Source of the DNA: an uncultured Prolixibacteraceae bacterium | Lineage (GTDB): Bacteria; Bacteroidota; Bacteroidia; Bacteroidales; Prolixibacteraceae | DNA: 56,638 nucleotides | Reading direction: 5' to 3' | NCBI GenBank assembly: GCA_913063265.1 | Contig: CAJXZG010000025.1 | Location: 1 to 56,638 of the forward strand | Part shown: positions 1 through 6,994 of the stretch, one piece after another | How positions within the stretch are numbered: position 1 is the stretch's first letter | How the letters are laid out: every line of letters begins with the position of its first letter | Made by a program: the position numbers and the translations under genes | Notes under the pieces: generated by a model | Database searches by the model: none | What the model saw: the letters and a program-made list of their open reading frames with translations, nothing else | What the model was told of the DNA's origin: nothing

Positions 1-30
1 TTGTCATTCCGATGCGTAGCGAGGAATCTT
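1..30. repeat. possible dispersed intergenic repeat fragment
   Basis: The window opens with a string containing CATTCCGATGCGTAGCGAGG, with ATTCC and GGAAT as short inverted arms. Strings of the form CATTCCGA...GAGGAATC are familiar to me as dispersed intergenic elements in Bacteroidota genomes. Only one copy is visible here and it is cut by the window edge, so the call rests on resemblance. Confidence 0.3.
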
Positions 31-192
31 TTCTATTTTAATCAGACAGTAGTGAAAATGAATGAAATAATTGTATTAAACCGTTGTTGAAGTTATCATG
101 TTAAAACCAGCCTAATCTGATTAAGATAATTTTATCATTTGACCTGGGAAAGTATGAATTAATCCCGGAGAAAAGTTGCTGGCCAGACTGAG

Positions 193-369
193 TTATTTAT
201 CAATCCGACTACTCATTATGGTAACAATAAAACCTACAAAAGGGCTAAATAATACTGACCAAAAAACTGATTTACCGTATCCAATCCTTCGCTTTGTTCC
301 GATATATTTTGCTATTAAATGAGTTGCAATAATATAGGCGATTATTATTAAAATCCAGGTTAAATTCAT
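193..369 (-). CDS. small membrane protein, 58 aa, hypothetical
   Basis: An ATG at 369 opens a 58-codon frame closed by TAA at 193-195. The protein begins MNLTWILIIIAYIIATHLIA (one membrane helix), continues with a basic turn KYIGTKRRIGYGKS, and ends with a second hydrophobic stretch SVFWSVLFSPFVGFIVTIM. The pattern 'basic G-[KR]-R-x-I-G-[FY]-G, then SLxxSPxxGxI' recurs in short Bacteroidota membrane proteins, so this looks like a genuine small gene although it is below usual length cut-offs. It lies 36 bp downstream of yccF on the same strand and may share its transcript. Function is unknown. Confidence 0.6.
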   Translation of the reverse strand: MNLTWILIIIAYIIATHLIAKYIGTKRRIGYGKSVFWSVLFSPFVGFIVTIMSSRIDK

Positions 370-404
370 AACAATGTTTATTTCAAACTTGTTTTGTTAA
401 CGGT

Positions 405-773
405 TCAGGCCAATCTTCTTCCAAATGGAGTCAGTGCCAGCGAAGCCATTTTAAAATGTTGTTTTGCCCATGGAATACCAATTATTGTAATTCCAAGTAA
501 TAATCCAAAAATAACATGAGTTAACATAATCCATATTCCGCCAATAAAAAACCAAAGAATATTCATTATGGTTGAAAGACATCCTGGGGCATAATCCATA
601 TACTCAATTCTTTGTCCGAATGGCCATAGTGCTAATATTCCGAGTTTAAAAGATTGAATACCGAACGGAATTCCAACAATTGTGATACAGAGTAAAAGAC
701 CGGCAGTCATATATTCAAGAAAAATGGCAAAACCACCAAATACAAACCAGATAATATTTCCAAGAAATCTCAT
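405..773 (-). CDS. yccF: YccF-family inner-membrane protein
   Basis: This 122-aa protein has two similar halves. Each carries a hydrophobic helix ending in a GI[TP]I-type turn: near residues 10-37 (FGGFAIFLEYMTAGLLLCITIVGIPFG) and near 70-100 (FFIGGIWIMLTHVIFGLLLGITIIGIPWAKQ). The repeated 'G(I/L)xITIxGIPxxxQxFK' signature is characteristic of the YccF domain (DUF307), a small integral membrane family of unknown biochemical role. The length matches the family. The CAT at 771-773 gives the ATG, and a TAnnTTTG box (TAATTTTG on the minus strand) lies at 787-794, so transcription probably starts just before the start codon. Confidence 0.85.
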   Translation of the reverse strand: MRFLGNIIWFVFGGFAIFLEYMTAGLLLCITIVGIPFGIQSFKLGILALWPFGQRIEYMDYAPGCLSTIMNILWFFIGGIWIMLTHVIFGLLLGITIIGIPWAKQHFKMASLALTPFGRRLA

Positions 774-786
774 TTTTGTTTTTCAG

Positions 787-794
787 CAAAATTA
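787..794 (-). promoter_or_regulatory. -7 element TAATTTTG upstream of yccF
   Basis: The minus-strand sequence TAATTTTG fits the Bacteroidota -7 consensus TAnnTTTG and sits 13 bp before the yccF ATG. I do not see a clear -33 TTTG at the expected distance. Confidence 0.4.
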
Positions 795-971
795 GTTACA
801 ATTCGTCTTTTAATTTCTTTAATTCGACTAACGCAGGAAATAAATCGTTTAAACAAGAATTAATGGCTACAGCCAAAAAAAAGAGAAGGTTTTTATTACC
901 TTAAAATTATGCCGGCAGTGACATAGATCTTGAAAGAAATTTTCAAAACCTCAACATTTAAACAATCTTTG

Positions 972-979
972 TATTTTTG
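972..979 (+). promoter_or_regulatory. -7 element TATTTTTG upstream of yjbQ
   Basis: TATTTTTG matches TAnnTTTG and lies 31 bp before the ATG at 1011. Its position inside the longer open frame that begins at 930 supports 1011 as the true translation start. Confidence 0.45.
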
Positions 980-1010
980 CCTTTACACTTTTGCCTTTTT
1001 ACTTGTCAAT

Positions 1011-1421
1011 ATGATTGAACAAAAAGAAATTAAGCTACCTGCTTTTCGACGGGGTTACCATTTAATTACAAGGTTAATTGAAGAAAACCTGCACACTTTG
1101 CCAGAGAAAGGATTGTTGCATATTCTGGTTAAACATACTTCGGCAGGAATTACGCTAAATGAAAATGCGGATCCAACCGTTAGAAGCGATTTTGAAGGTT
1201 TTATTAATAAGATGATCCCGGAAAGAGACCCGGTTTATATTCATACTTACGAAGGAGATGATGATATGCCTGCACATTTAAAATCGTCGGTTATTGGTTC
1301 TGAAATTACTATTCCAATAACACAACATCGTTTAAATCTTGGAACCTGGCAAGGCATTTATTTTTGCGAATTTCGCAATTACGGTGGACCAAGAAAAGTA
1401 GTATTAACTATTTACAGCTAA
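1011..1421 (+). CDS. yjbQ: YjbQ / UPF0047 family protein (secondary thiamine-phosphate synthase enzyme)
   Basis: The 136-aa protein from ATG 1011 has the family hallmarks in order: LLHILVKHTSAGITLNENAD, then YEGDDDMPAHLKSS, then LGTWQGIYFCEFR near the C-terminus. UPF0047 proteins are about 135-140 aa, form trimers and have weak thiamine-phosphate synthase activity in some hosts; the physiological role is unsettled. The frame stays open upstream to 930, but the extra 27 residues are hydrophobic and uncharacteristic, and a TAnnTTTG promoter box falls within them, so the shorter start is preferred. It is followed 85 bp later by a co-directional antiporter gene. Confidence 0.9.
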   Translation: MIEQKEIKLPAFRRGYHLITRLIEENLHTLPEKGLLHILVKHTSAGITLNENADPTVRSDFEGFINKMIPERDPVYIHTYEGDDDMPAHLKSSVIGSEITIPITQHRLNLGTWQGIYFCEFRNYGGPRKVVLTIYS

Positions 1422-1506
1422 AAGCGAATTTGTATTTTTGTTAATCTTTTAAACTTTTAAAATCATTATAAGTTATAATATCTAAATCCTAATCGAAATA
1501 AGGTAG

Positions 1507-2472
1507 ATGATAAGCTCAGTTTTATTAATAATCGTAGGTTTTGTTTTGTTAATTAAGGGTGCCGATTGGTTGGTGGATGGTGCTTCAGCATTGGCAAAAA
1601 AGTTTAATATTTCGAGCCTTATAATTGGATTAACAATCGTCTCCTTTGGTACTTCGGCTCCCGAACTTGTAGTAAATTCCATTGCTTCCTTACAAAAACA
1701 TTCCGACATTGTCTTTGGAAATATTCTGGGGAGCAACATAGCCAATTTGTTTTTAATTTTAGGAGTATCAGGTTTGGTTTATCCAATTTCTGTACAATCC
1801 AATACGGTTTGGAAGGAAATACCCATTTCATTGCTGGCCATAATTGTTTTGTTTGTTTTAGCCAATAATTTTTTATGGCAACAACAATTTGTTGTAACCC
1901 GGTTTGATGGTTTAATATTGCTTGCCTTGTTTGCTGCATTTATGTATTATATCTATACTAATATGAAAGTGGAATCTCCAAATATTGATGATGAGCAATT
2001 AATCAATATGTCAACTTATAAGATATGGGGACTAATAATTATTGGAATGGCCGGACTTATTCTGGGTGGCAAACTGGTTGTTGAAAGTGCAATTGATGTA
2101 GCGCAGAAAATGGGTGTCAGTGAAAAGGTGATTGGTTTAACAATTGTTGCAATTGGTACATCACTTCCTGAACTGGTAACTTCTGTTGTGGCTGCGATTA
2201 AAAAAAACAGTGATATTGCCCTTGGAAATATTATAGGGTCAAATATATTTAACATATTCCTGATTCTTTCAATTAGCTCACTGATTAATCCTGTACATTT
2301 TAATCCTTCATTTAATATCGAACTGTATTTACTTTCGGCAGGAACTTTCTTCGTTTTTATTGCCATGTTCACAGGAAGAAAGAAAAAGCTGGATCGTTGG
2401 GAGGCAGCTATATTGCTGGCTACCTATATTTTTTATACACTATGGCTTTTAAGAGATGAGTTAAAAGCATAA
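1507..2472 (+). CDS. yrbG: Calcium/sodium antiporter, CaCA superfamily
   Basis: This 321-aa integral membrane protein contains the two inverted alpha-repeats that define K+-independent Na+/Ca2+ exchangers of the YrbG type. Repeat 1 (about residues 40-60) reads GLTIVSFGTSAPELVVN and is followed by FGNILGSNIANLF. Repeat 2 (about residues 205-225) reads GLTIVAIGTSLPELVTS and is followed by LGNIIGSNIFNIF. The acidic residue of each GTSxPEL motif coordinates the transported ion in characterised homologues. About ten hydrophobic segments are visible and the length is typical. A cytoplasmic acidic loop lies between the halves (near residues 155-170). It probably exchanges Na+ (or H+) for Ca2+ across the inner membrane. 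Ion preference cannot be told from sequence. Confidence 0.92.
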   Translation: MISSVLLIIVGFVLLIKGADWLVDGASALAKKFNISSLIIGLTIVSFGTSAPELVVNSIASLQKHSDIVFGNILGSNIANLFLILGVSGLVYPISVQSNTVWKEIPISLLAIIVLFVLANNFLWQQQFVVTRFDGLILLALFAAFMYYIYTNMKVESPNIDDEQLINMSTYKIWGLIIIGMAGLILGGKLVVESAIDVAQKMGVSEKVIGLTIVAIGTSLPELVTSVVAAIKKNSDIALGNIIGSNIFNIFLILSISSLINPVHFNPSFNIELYLLSAGTFFVFIAMFTGRKKKLDRWEAAILLATYIFYTLWLLRDELKA

Positions 2473-2605
2473 TAAAATCAGGGGAGGAGAAGAAATAGTG
2501 ATCATTGGGAAAAGAAATTATTTAAATTCTTTCAAATAATATATTTTTTGTTTTATCTTGAATCATCAATTTTGAATCTTATAAATAGAAGAAAACAACA
2601 GATTA

Positions 2606-2872
2606 ATGAAGATTGAAGTTGAACAACTGGAAAATGAAGAGCTGGAAGAACTGGGAGTTGAGAACTGGCCGGTTTGGGAACACGATGAGGATAAATTTGA
2701 ATGGTTTTACGACAAAACCGAGCAGTGTTATATTGTTGAGGGTGAAGCTACAATAGTTTCAGAATTTGAATCAATTACAATAAAAGCAGGCGATTTTGTG
2801 ACTTTTCCAGCTGGCCTGGAATGTATATGGGATATTGATTCAGCAATAAAAAAACATTATACATTAGAATAG
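2606..2872 (+). CDS. Small cupin-domain protein (DUF861-like)
   Basis: An 88-aa single-domain protein. The central part reads CYIVEGEATIVSEFESITIKAGDFVTFPAG, the small-barrel pattern of Cupin_3/DUF861 proteins (EutQ/ureidoglycolate-hydrolase-like fold). The N-terminus is very acidic (residues 4-35). Metal-binding histidines of larger cupins are largely absent, as is common in this subfamily, so no reaction can be assigned. It stands alone, ends shortly before a strong bidirectional terminator, and converges with the V-ATPase operon. Confidence 0.75.
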   Translation: MKIEVEQLENEELEELGVENWPVWEHDEDKFEWFYDKTEQCYIVEGEATIVSEFESITIKAGDFVTFPAGLECIWDIDSAIKKHYTLE

Positions 2873-2881
2873 ATTGTAAAG

Positions 2882-2913
2882 AAAATGCCATTTCAAAGGA
2901 GATGGCATTTTTT
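2882..2913. terminator. Bidirectional intrinsic terminator between the cupin gene and the V-ATPase operon
   Basis: The arms AAAATGCCATTTC (2882-2894) and GAGATGGCATTTT (2899-2911) form a 13-bp stem, with one T-G pair, around an AAAG loop. T and A tracts flank both sides, so it can terminate the plus-strand cupin transcript and the minus-strand atp operon. Confidence 0.85.
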
Positions 2914-2941
2914 AATTTTATATAGCATTAGCTTTATCGTT

Positions 2942-3412
2942 TTAAGCTCCGGGTATTCCTCCCATTCCAAACACCATTGCCAAAAGAGCAACCGTTTCTA
3001 CGATACCCATAGCTGCAATATACATTCCCGTTCCTTGTTTCTCGTTAACGGCCATATTAGAACATGCTGCAGCTCCAACTTTTCCCTGCATAATCGCCGA
3101 AGCAGCGATTGCAATACCCACTACCAAAGACATAATAATCTGGTTGGTATAACTTTCCGGCGGTAAATCTGTTCCTCTCATCGAGTTCATAAAAATCATA
3201 CCGTAAATTAACTGGCTCAATGGCATACCTACCATTGCCAAAGCTATCGAAGGCAGTTTTTTATTTTCTTTTATAGATTGTCTCCAAAGGCCCACCGCTC
3301 CAAGAGCAGCAGTTCCTGTTCCAATAGCAGATCCTACTCCTGCTAATCCCATGGCAATGGCGTGGCCGCCAAAACCTGTTACTGTAGTTGCTAAAATTGT
3401 TGTTAAAGTCAT
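2942..3412 (-). CDS. atpK: V-type ATP synthase subunit K (proteolipid)
   Basis: A 156-aa proteolipid with four hydrophobic helices in two hairpins (about residues 8-40, 56-78, 90-115 and 128-150), forming the membrane rotor ring of the V/A-type ATPase. The glycine-rich stretch GLAGVGSAIGTGTAALGAVG is typical of the first helix. The carboxylate that binds the coupling ion is E139 in GIVETVALL. Residues matching the Na+ ligands of the Enterococcus hirae K subunit are also present: S66-Q67 (for T64-Q65), Q109 in MQGKVGAAA (for Q110) and E139. A Gln replaces the carboxylate in the second helix, as in Na+ enzymes, so Na+ coupling is likely (inference). It is the last gene of the operon, 17 bp after atpI. 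Confidence 0.93.
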   Translation of the reverse strand: MTLTTILATTVTGFGGHAIAMGLAGVGSAIGTGTAALGAVGLWRQSIKENKKLPSIALAMVGMPLSQLIYGMIFMNSMRGTDLPPESYTNQIIMSLVVGIAIAASAIMQGKVGAAACSNMAVNEKQGTGMYIAAMGIVETVALLAMVFGMGGIPGA

Positions 3413-3429
3413 GTTATTAATTTTTTAGA

Positions 3430-5262
3430 TTATTGTTTCTTTTCTTTTATTTTAAATGGTTTATATTCATTGCCGGAGAACTCAACCTGTACATGTCCGG
3501 CATATTCTAACATATTTAAACGTACACCGTGAACCAGTACGGCCATAGCTGCCAAAATCATATTCAATCCATGTCCAAGTACCAGAACAAGAACAGCACT
3601 TATTCCCGATGCCAGAGTTGTAACTCCTTCGCCAATAGCCAACTGGTTAAAACTTGAGGCCATTAATACGGTTGCCAGGCCAACGGCATACAACCTGATG
3701 TAAGAGATGATATCTGAAAATCCGTTGATAATACTCAAAGGCAGGTTTCCAATTGAAGAGAGCACCCCTTTAAAAAAGCTGGTTCCTGTTTTAGAGAAAA
3801 GTGCTACCAAAGTTGCTCCGGCAATAAACAACGGGAGCATAATTCCGGGAGCATCTATACCCAATACCATCTGTACTACAATAAAGTACAATCCCCAGAT
3901 AATGGAAATCCAGCCAAGTTGAGCCAGAGCTTTTAAACTATAATTCAGTTTCCAGGCAACCTGCAAATGGCCAATGGTTAAATGTATTGCCCCAATCAAA
4001 AACATTAGCTTTTGAATAAAAATGTTGTCGCCCCCAAAACTCGCCAACTTTTCGACACGCAAATGGCTTAATACAGGGAGGTTGGCAATAACTTCAGAAC
4101 CAAAATATGTTCCGGTTAAAATTCCCCAAAACATAATCGATGCTGAAAGGGTGTACATCAAACCAAACTCAATTTGTTTTACAAATTTCTTTTTTCGATG
4201 AACTAAAAATGTAATTAGCAGAAACACCAGACCATAACCAGCGTCACCTACAAGAATACCGGTAAAAAAGGTAAAGAATACCATAAATACCCGGGAGACA
4301 TCCATTTCCTTATACCCCGGAACAAGACCCATAAAATCCATTACAGGTTGAATTTTTTCTGCCCAGCGTGGTGTTTTTACGAGTGTTGGAACTTCCTCCA
4401 TTTCTTCAGGTAGCGGATCTTCAATAATATATCCCCAGTGTCTTTCTTCTGCTGTTTCAACAAAATGATCGATACAATCTAATGGTATAAAACCTTTCCA
4501 GAACCGCACTTGTTTTTCAATCGACAAGCCGCCAAACTGAACATTTCGAACATGAAAACGTCTTTTTCGTTCTTTCAAACCTTCCTTTAAAACCTCTTTC
4601 TGTGCACTCAATTGTTTCAGAAAAACATTGTTGGCTTTAAGTTGCTGTTTGGTTGCTTTCAACAAATCGGTTAGCTGGTCGGCTTCCGACTGAGGGAAGT
4701 TTACCTCCGTAAAATCCAGTTTTTCATCAGGATTATTGCTAATTAAAATTACCTGATTCTTTTCATCCAGTTTACCGGCCACCTGTATATCATCGCGATC
4801 AGCAACTGTCTTTAATTCTTTATCATCCAGAAGATAAATTTTTATCCAGACACCTTTTTCTTTTAAAGATTTAACATCCTTCAAGGAAATGGTTCCCCAA
4901 TTTTTAAACCACTCTAAATCGTTATTAAGATTGATTTTTATGTCTTCCAGATTTTTTCTGTCATTCTCAGCCTCCAAAACTCTTTCCATGAGAAAAACCT
5001 CCCCACGTTCCATTTTTGAATAATCTGAAATTTCAGAAAAATCGGCTTTTGTATTTCGCTCTTCATCAAACCTGTCTAAAACAGAAATGGCTTTTTTTAG
5101 TTGTTTTATTCGCTCGTCAATCCTTTCAATCGACTCGTGTTTAGCATCTTGCAAAGGCATAATGTGCATTACGCCAAGTTTACCAAGAGCCGTAAGTTCA
5201 ACTTCGATATCAATTGCAGAATCGGGCATGAAAAGCATTAATTTTTTCATTTGTGCTATCAT
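3430..5262 (-). CDS. atpI: V-type ATP synthase subunit I (stator a-subunit)
   Basis: A 610-aa protein with a long soluble coiled-coil N-terminal half (residues 1 to about 330) and a C-terminal membrane domain of about seven or eight helices. The essential helix arginine that faces the proteolipid carboxylate is R523 in YIRLYAVGLA. A second conserved arginine, R581, lies in HGVRLNMLEYAGH. Subunit I forms the ion half-channels and anchors the peripheral stalk built from subunit E. The start overlaps the atpD stop by 4 bp (ATGA), which indicates translational coupling. Length and architecture match bacterial V/A-ATPase I subunits. Confidence 0.94.
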   Translation of the reverse strand: MIAQMKKLMLFMPDSAIDIEVELTALGKLGVMHIMPLQDAKHESIERIDERIKQLKKAISVLDRFDEERNTKADFSEISDYSKMERGEVFLMERVLEAENDRKNLEDIKINLNNDLEWFKNWGTISLKDVKSLKEKGVWIKIYLLDDKELKTVADRDDIQVAGKLDEKNQVILISNNPDEKLDFTEVNFPQSEADQLTDLLKATKQQLKANNVFLKQLSAQKEVLKEGLKERKRRFHVRNVQFGGLSIEKQVRFWKGFIPLDCIDHFVETAEERHWGYIIEDPLPEEMEEVPTLVKTPRWAEKIQPVMDFMGLVPGYKEMDVSRVFMVFFTFFTGILVGDAGYGLVFLLITFLVHRKKKFVKQIEFGLMYTLSASIMFWGILTGTYFGSEVIANLPVLSHLRVEKLASFGGDNIFIQKLMFLIGAIHLTIGHLQVAWKLNYSLKALAQLGWISIIWGLYFIVVQMVLGIDAPGIMLPLFIAGATLVALFSKTGTSFFKGVLSSIGNLPLSIINGFSDIISYIRLYAVGLATVLMASSFNQLAIGEGVTTLASGISAVLVLVLGHGLNMILAAMAVLVHGVRLNMLEYAGHVQVEFSGNEYKPFKIKEKKQ

Positions 5263-5867
5263 AATCGAGCCCCTTCCTGTTTACCGGTTTTTACCACTTT
5301 AGCCGTAGCAATGGTTAAACGTTCATCGTCCTGCAATTTTTGTCCGATTTTACGAATGGCCATTTTTGCATTTGGAATGCGACGGTTTTCAAAGAGTTTT
5401 ACCCTTGCCCGTACATCCAGTAGTTCTTCTTCCAAAAGATCAATTTGCGCTTTTAAACAATCTATTTCAGCTAACAATTGAAGTTGTTCCTGCATTAATG
5501 CGATGGCATCATCGACCCACAAAGGGGTATCTTCGTTGATAACCATAACATTAAAATCCACACCCTCGTATTGTTGAACACGAACGCCTGCAACGTCAAT
5601 CGATTTTGTAATAATTTTATTAACCGAAATAAACTCATCGATATTTACCCAGGAGTCGCTCATAACAGCTATCCAGGGTTCTGCTGCTTTTTCGTTTTTT
5701 TCAATTTCTTCCTTAATTTTTTCAATTCTTTCAGAAATTGTATTGATAGTCGCCATCAACGACTTTTCCATCGCTTCAAATAAAGGCAGCATACGTTCCG
5801 ATACCTTCAGAATCTTTTTCTGACGGGCACGTTCGGTTTTTGTATATTTTATTTTTACCCCTGCCAT
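5259..5867 (-). CDS. atpD: V-type ATP synthase subunit D (central rotor shaft)
   Basis: This 202-aa protein has long helices at both ends. It opens with KIKYTKTERARQKKILKVSERMLPLFEAME and closes with EELLDVRARVKLFENRRIPNAKMAIRKIGQKLQDDE, the paired helices that form the central shaft of V-type ATPases. The RxRxKLFE and P-x-AKxxIxxI features match the family. The start overlaps the preceding stop by one base (TAATG). A strong Shine-Dalgarno AAGGAGG, encoded within the last codons of the upstream gene, lies nine bases before the ATG and fixes the start. Confidence 0.93.
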   Translation of the reverse strand: MAGVKIKYTKTERARQKKILKVSERMLPLFEAMEKSLMATINTISERIEKIKEEIEKNEKAAEPWIAVMSDSWVNIDEFISVNKIITKSIDVAGVRVQQYEGVDFNVMVINEDTPLWVDDAIALMQEQLQLLAEIDCLKAQIDLLEEELLDVRARVKLFENRRIPNAKMAIRKIGQKLQDDERLTIATAKVVKTGKQEGARL

Positions 5868-6367
5868 TATTTTTCCTCCTTATTTTTTGCCGGATTTACC
5901 ACCGATGCCAAAACCTCCGCTCCTTTAACTTTATCGAATGAATTTAAACGGGTTAAAATCTGCAATCGTAATTTGTAAACCAGAATTACCGTCAGGGTAA
6001 ATGTCTGGCCCGATTCAATATTATCCAGTTCTTCCCATTGCCATTTCAATATCTGTTCTTCTCTTTGCAAGGGATTACCTGAAACCACCCTGTTGGGTAC
6101 TCGGATAAGTGCAGGCTGACGGTTTTGCGCTTTGGCACTTCGAATTTCTGAAATGTCGTGAAAAACTTCCTCAATCAGCAAGGCAACACTTTGATTCCCG
6201 TTTTTTTGATTTTCCGTTTTACGAATGTCTATCGAATCGAGAATATTAAATTGCCTTTCGGAAAGCTGACTTCTCGAATGGTTGTTAAACTCATCGATAG
6301 AAATCGGAGGAACCTGTCCAAAGGTCAACGATGGCAAACTACTAACAAGATATACCATGCTTGACAT
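5867..6367 (-). CDS. DUF2764 family protein of the V-type ATPase operon
   Basis: A 166-aa protein beginning MVYLVSSLPSLTFG...PPISIDEF, the opening pattern of DUF2764 proteins, which occur in Bacteroidota-type V-ATPase operons. The second half is alpha-helical (EEQILKWQWEELDNIESGQTFT, LRLQILTRL). The operon has no recognisable subunit C or F. One reading is that this protein replaces the C/d-type adaptor between shaft and proteolipid ring (inference). The start is supported by GGAGGAATAAACATG, with the Shine-Dalgarno inside the last codons of atpE. It starts 2 bp after atpE ends and overlaps atpD by one base. Confidence 0.75.
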   Translation of the reverse strand: MSSMVYLVSSLPSLTFGQVPPISIDEFNNHSRSQLSERQFNILDSIDIRKTENQKNGNQSVALLIEEVFHDISEIRSAKAQNRQPALIRVPNRVVSGNPLQREEQILKWQWEELDNIESGQTFTLTVILVYKLRLQILTRLNSFDKVKGAEVLASVVNPAKNKEEK

Positions 6368-6369
6368 GT

Positions 6370-6975
6370 TTATTCCTCCTGTGCTTTTGTGATACGGTCA
6401 ACCAAATCTTTATTCAGTAAGGAGAACAAAGATGCTTCCACATCTTTTGAGCTCAGTACCAAACTAACACCTTCTTTTTCGGTGCACTTAACTTTTATTT
6501 TGGTTTTACTTACCGAAAGCGGTTTTAACGAAACTTCGTCTTTTAATCCCTCTTTTAGTAAATAAGCTTCCATTTTTTCTATCATTTCAGGAGCAAGTTT
6601 TACCGATTTTTTTCCTGAAACAGAATCGATTACTGCTTTTAGCAATTGCTCAAGATATTCCTCCTTTTTGAACAATGCTTTGCACTCTTTTCCAAATACT
6701 GATTTCAGGTATTTTAATACTGCAATTTTTGTTCCTTCAACCATGTCGCGAGAAGCCTGGGCTATAGCTGTTTGTGCATTTTTCTCTGCCATGGCAGCTT
6801 TGTTCTCCGCTTCTTTTACAATGGCCTCGCTTTTTGCTTTTGCCTCTGAAATTAAACGTTCGGCTTCAGTATTGGCACTATCTATTATTTTTTGTTTTTC
6901 TTCTTCACCGGCATTTATTCCTTGTTCCTTTAATTTTGAAACAATTCCTTCCAGATTTTTTTTATTGTGTTCCAT
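6370..6975 (-). CDS. atpE: V-type ATP synthase subunit E (peripheral stalk)
   Basis: A 201-aa protein. Residues 20-75 form a charged, Ala-rich helix (EEEKQKIIDSANTEAERLI, AKAKSEAIVKEAENKAAMAE), the right-handed coiled-coil of the E/G peripheral stalk. The C-terminal domain (residues about 100-201) has the mixed alpha/beta head that contacts subunit B. No separate subunit G/H gene is visible beside it. In this operon atpE follows atpB rather than leading the operon. It begins 19 bp after atpB ends, with no obvious Shine-Dalgarno. Confidence 0.85.
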   Translation of the reverse strand: MEHNKKNLEGIVSKLKEQGINAGEEEKQKIIDSANTEAERLISEAKAKSEAIVKEAENKAAMAEKNAQTAIAQASRDMVEGTKIAVLKYLKSVFGKECKALFKKEEYLEQLLKAVIDSVSGKKSVKLAPEMIEKMEAYLLKEGLKDEVSLKPLSVSKTKIKVKCTEKEGVSLVLSSKDVEASLFSLLNKDLVDRITKAQEE

Positions 6976-6994
6976 CTCAATTCGTGTTTAATTG

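Noticed and set aside
863..904. 13-codon ORF encoding MATAKKKRRFLLP upstream of yjbQ
   Set aside because: Too short to judge, no promoter assigned to it, and no stalling-type composition or adjacent hairpin; probably chance.
930..1010. N-terminal extension of YjbQ by 27 residues
   Set aside because: It would make the protein longer than the family, and a TAnnTTTG promoter box lies inside it.
1619..1939. 106-codon minus-strand frame over the antiporter gene
   Set aside because: Antisense shadow of the conserved CaCA gene, with no family resemblance.
2885..3166. 93-codon plus-strand frame over the atpK gene
   Set aside because: Starts inside the terminator hairpin and is antisense to atpK; its low-complexity Ser/Cys/His composition is typical of a shadow.
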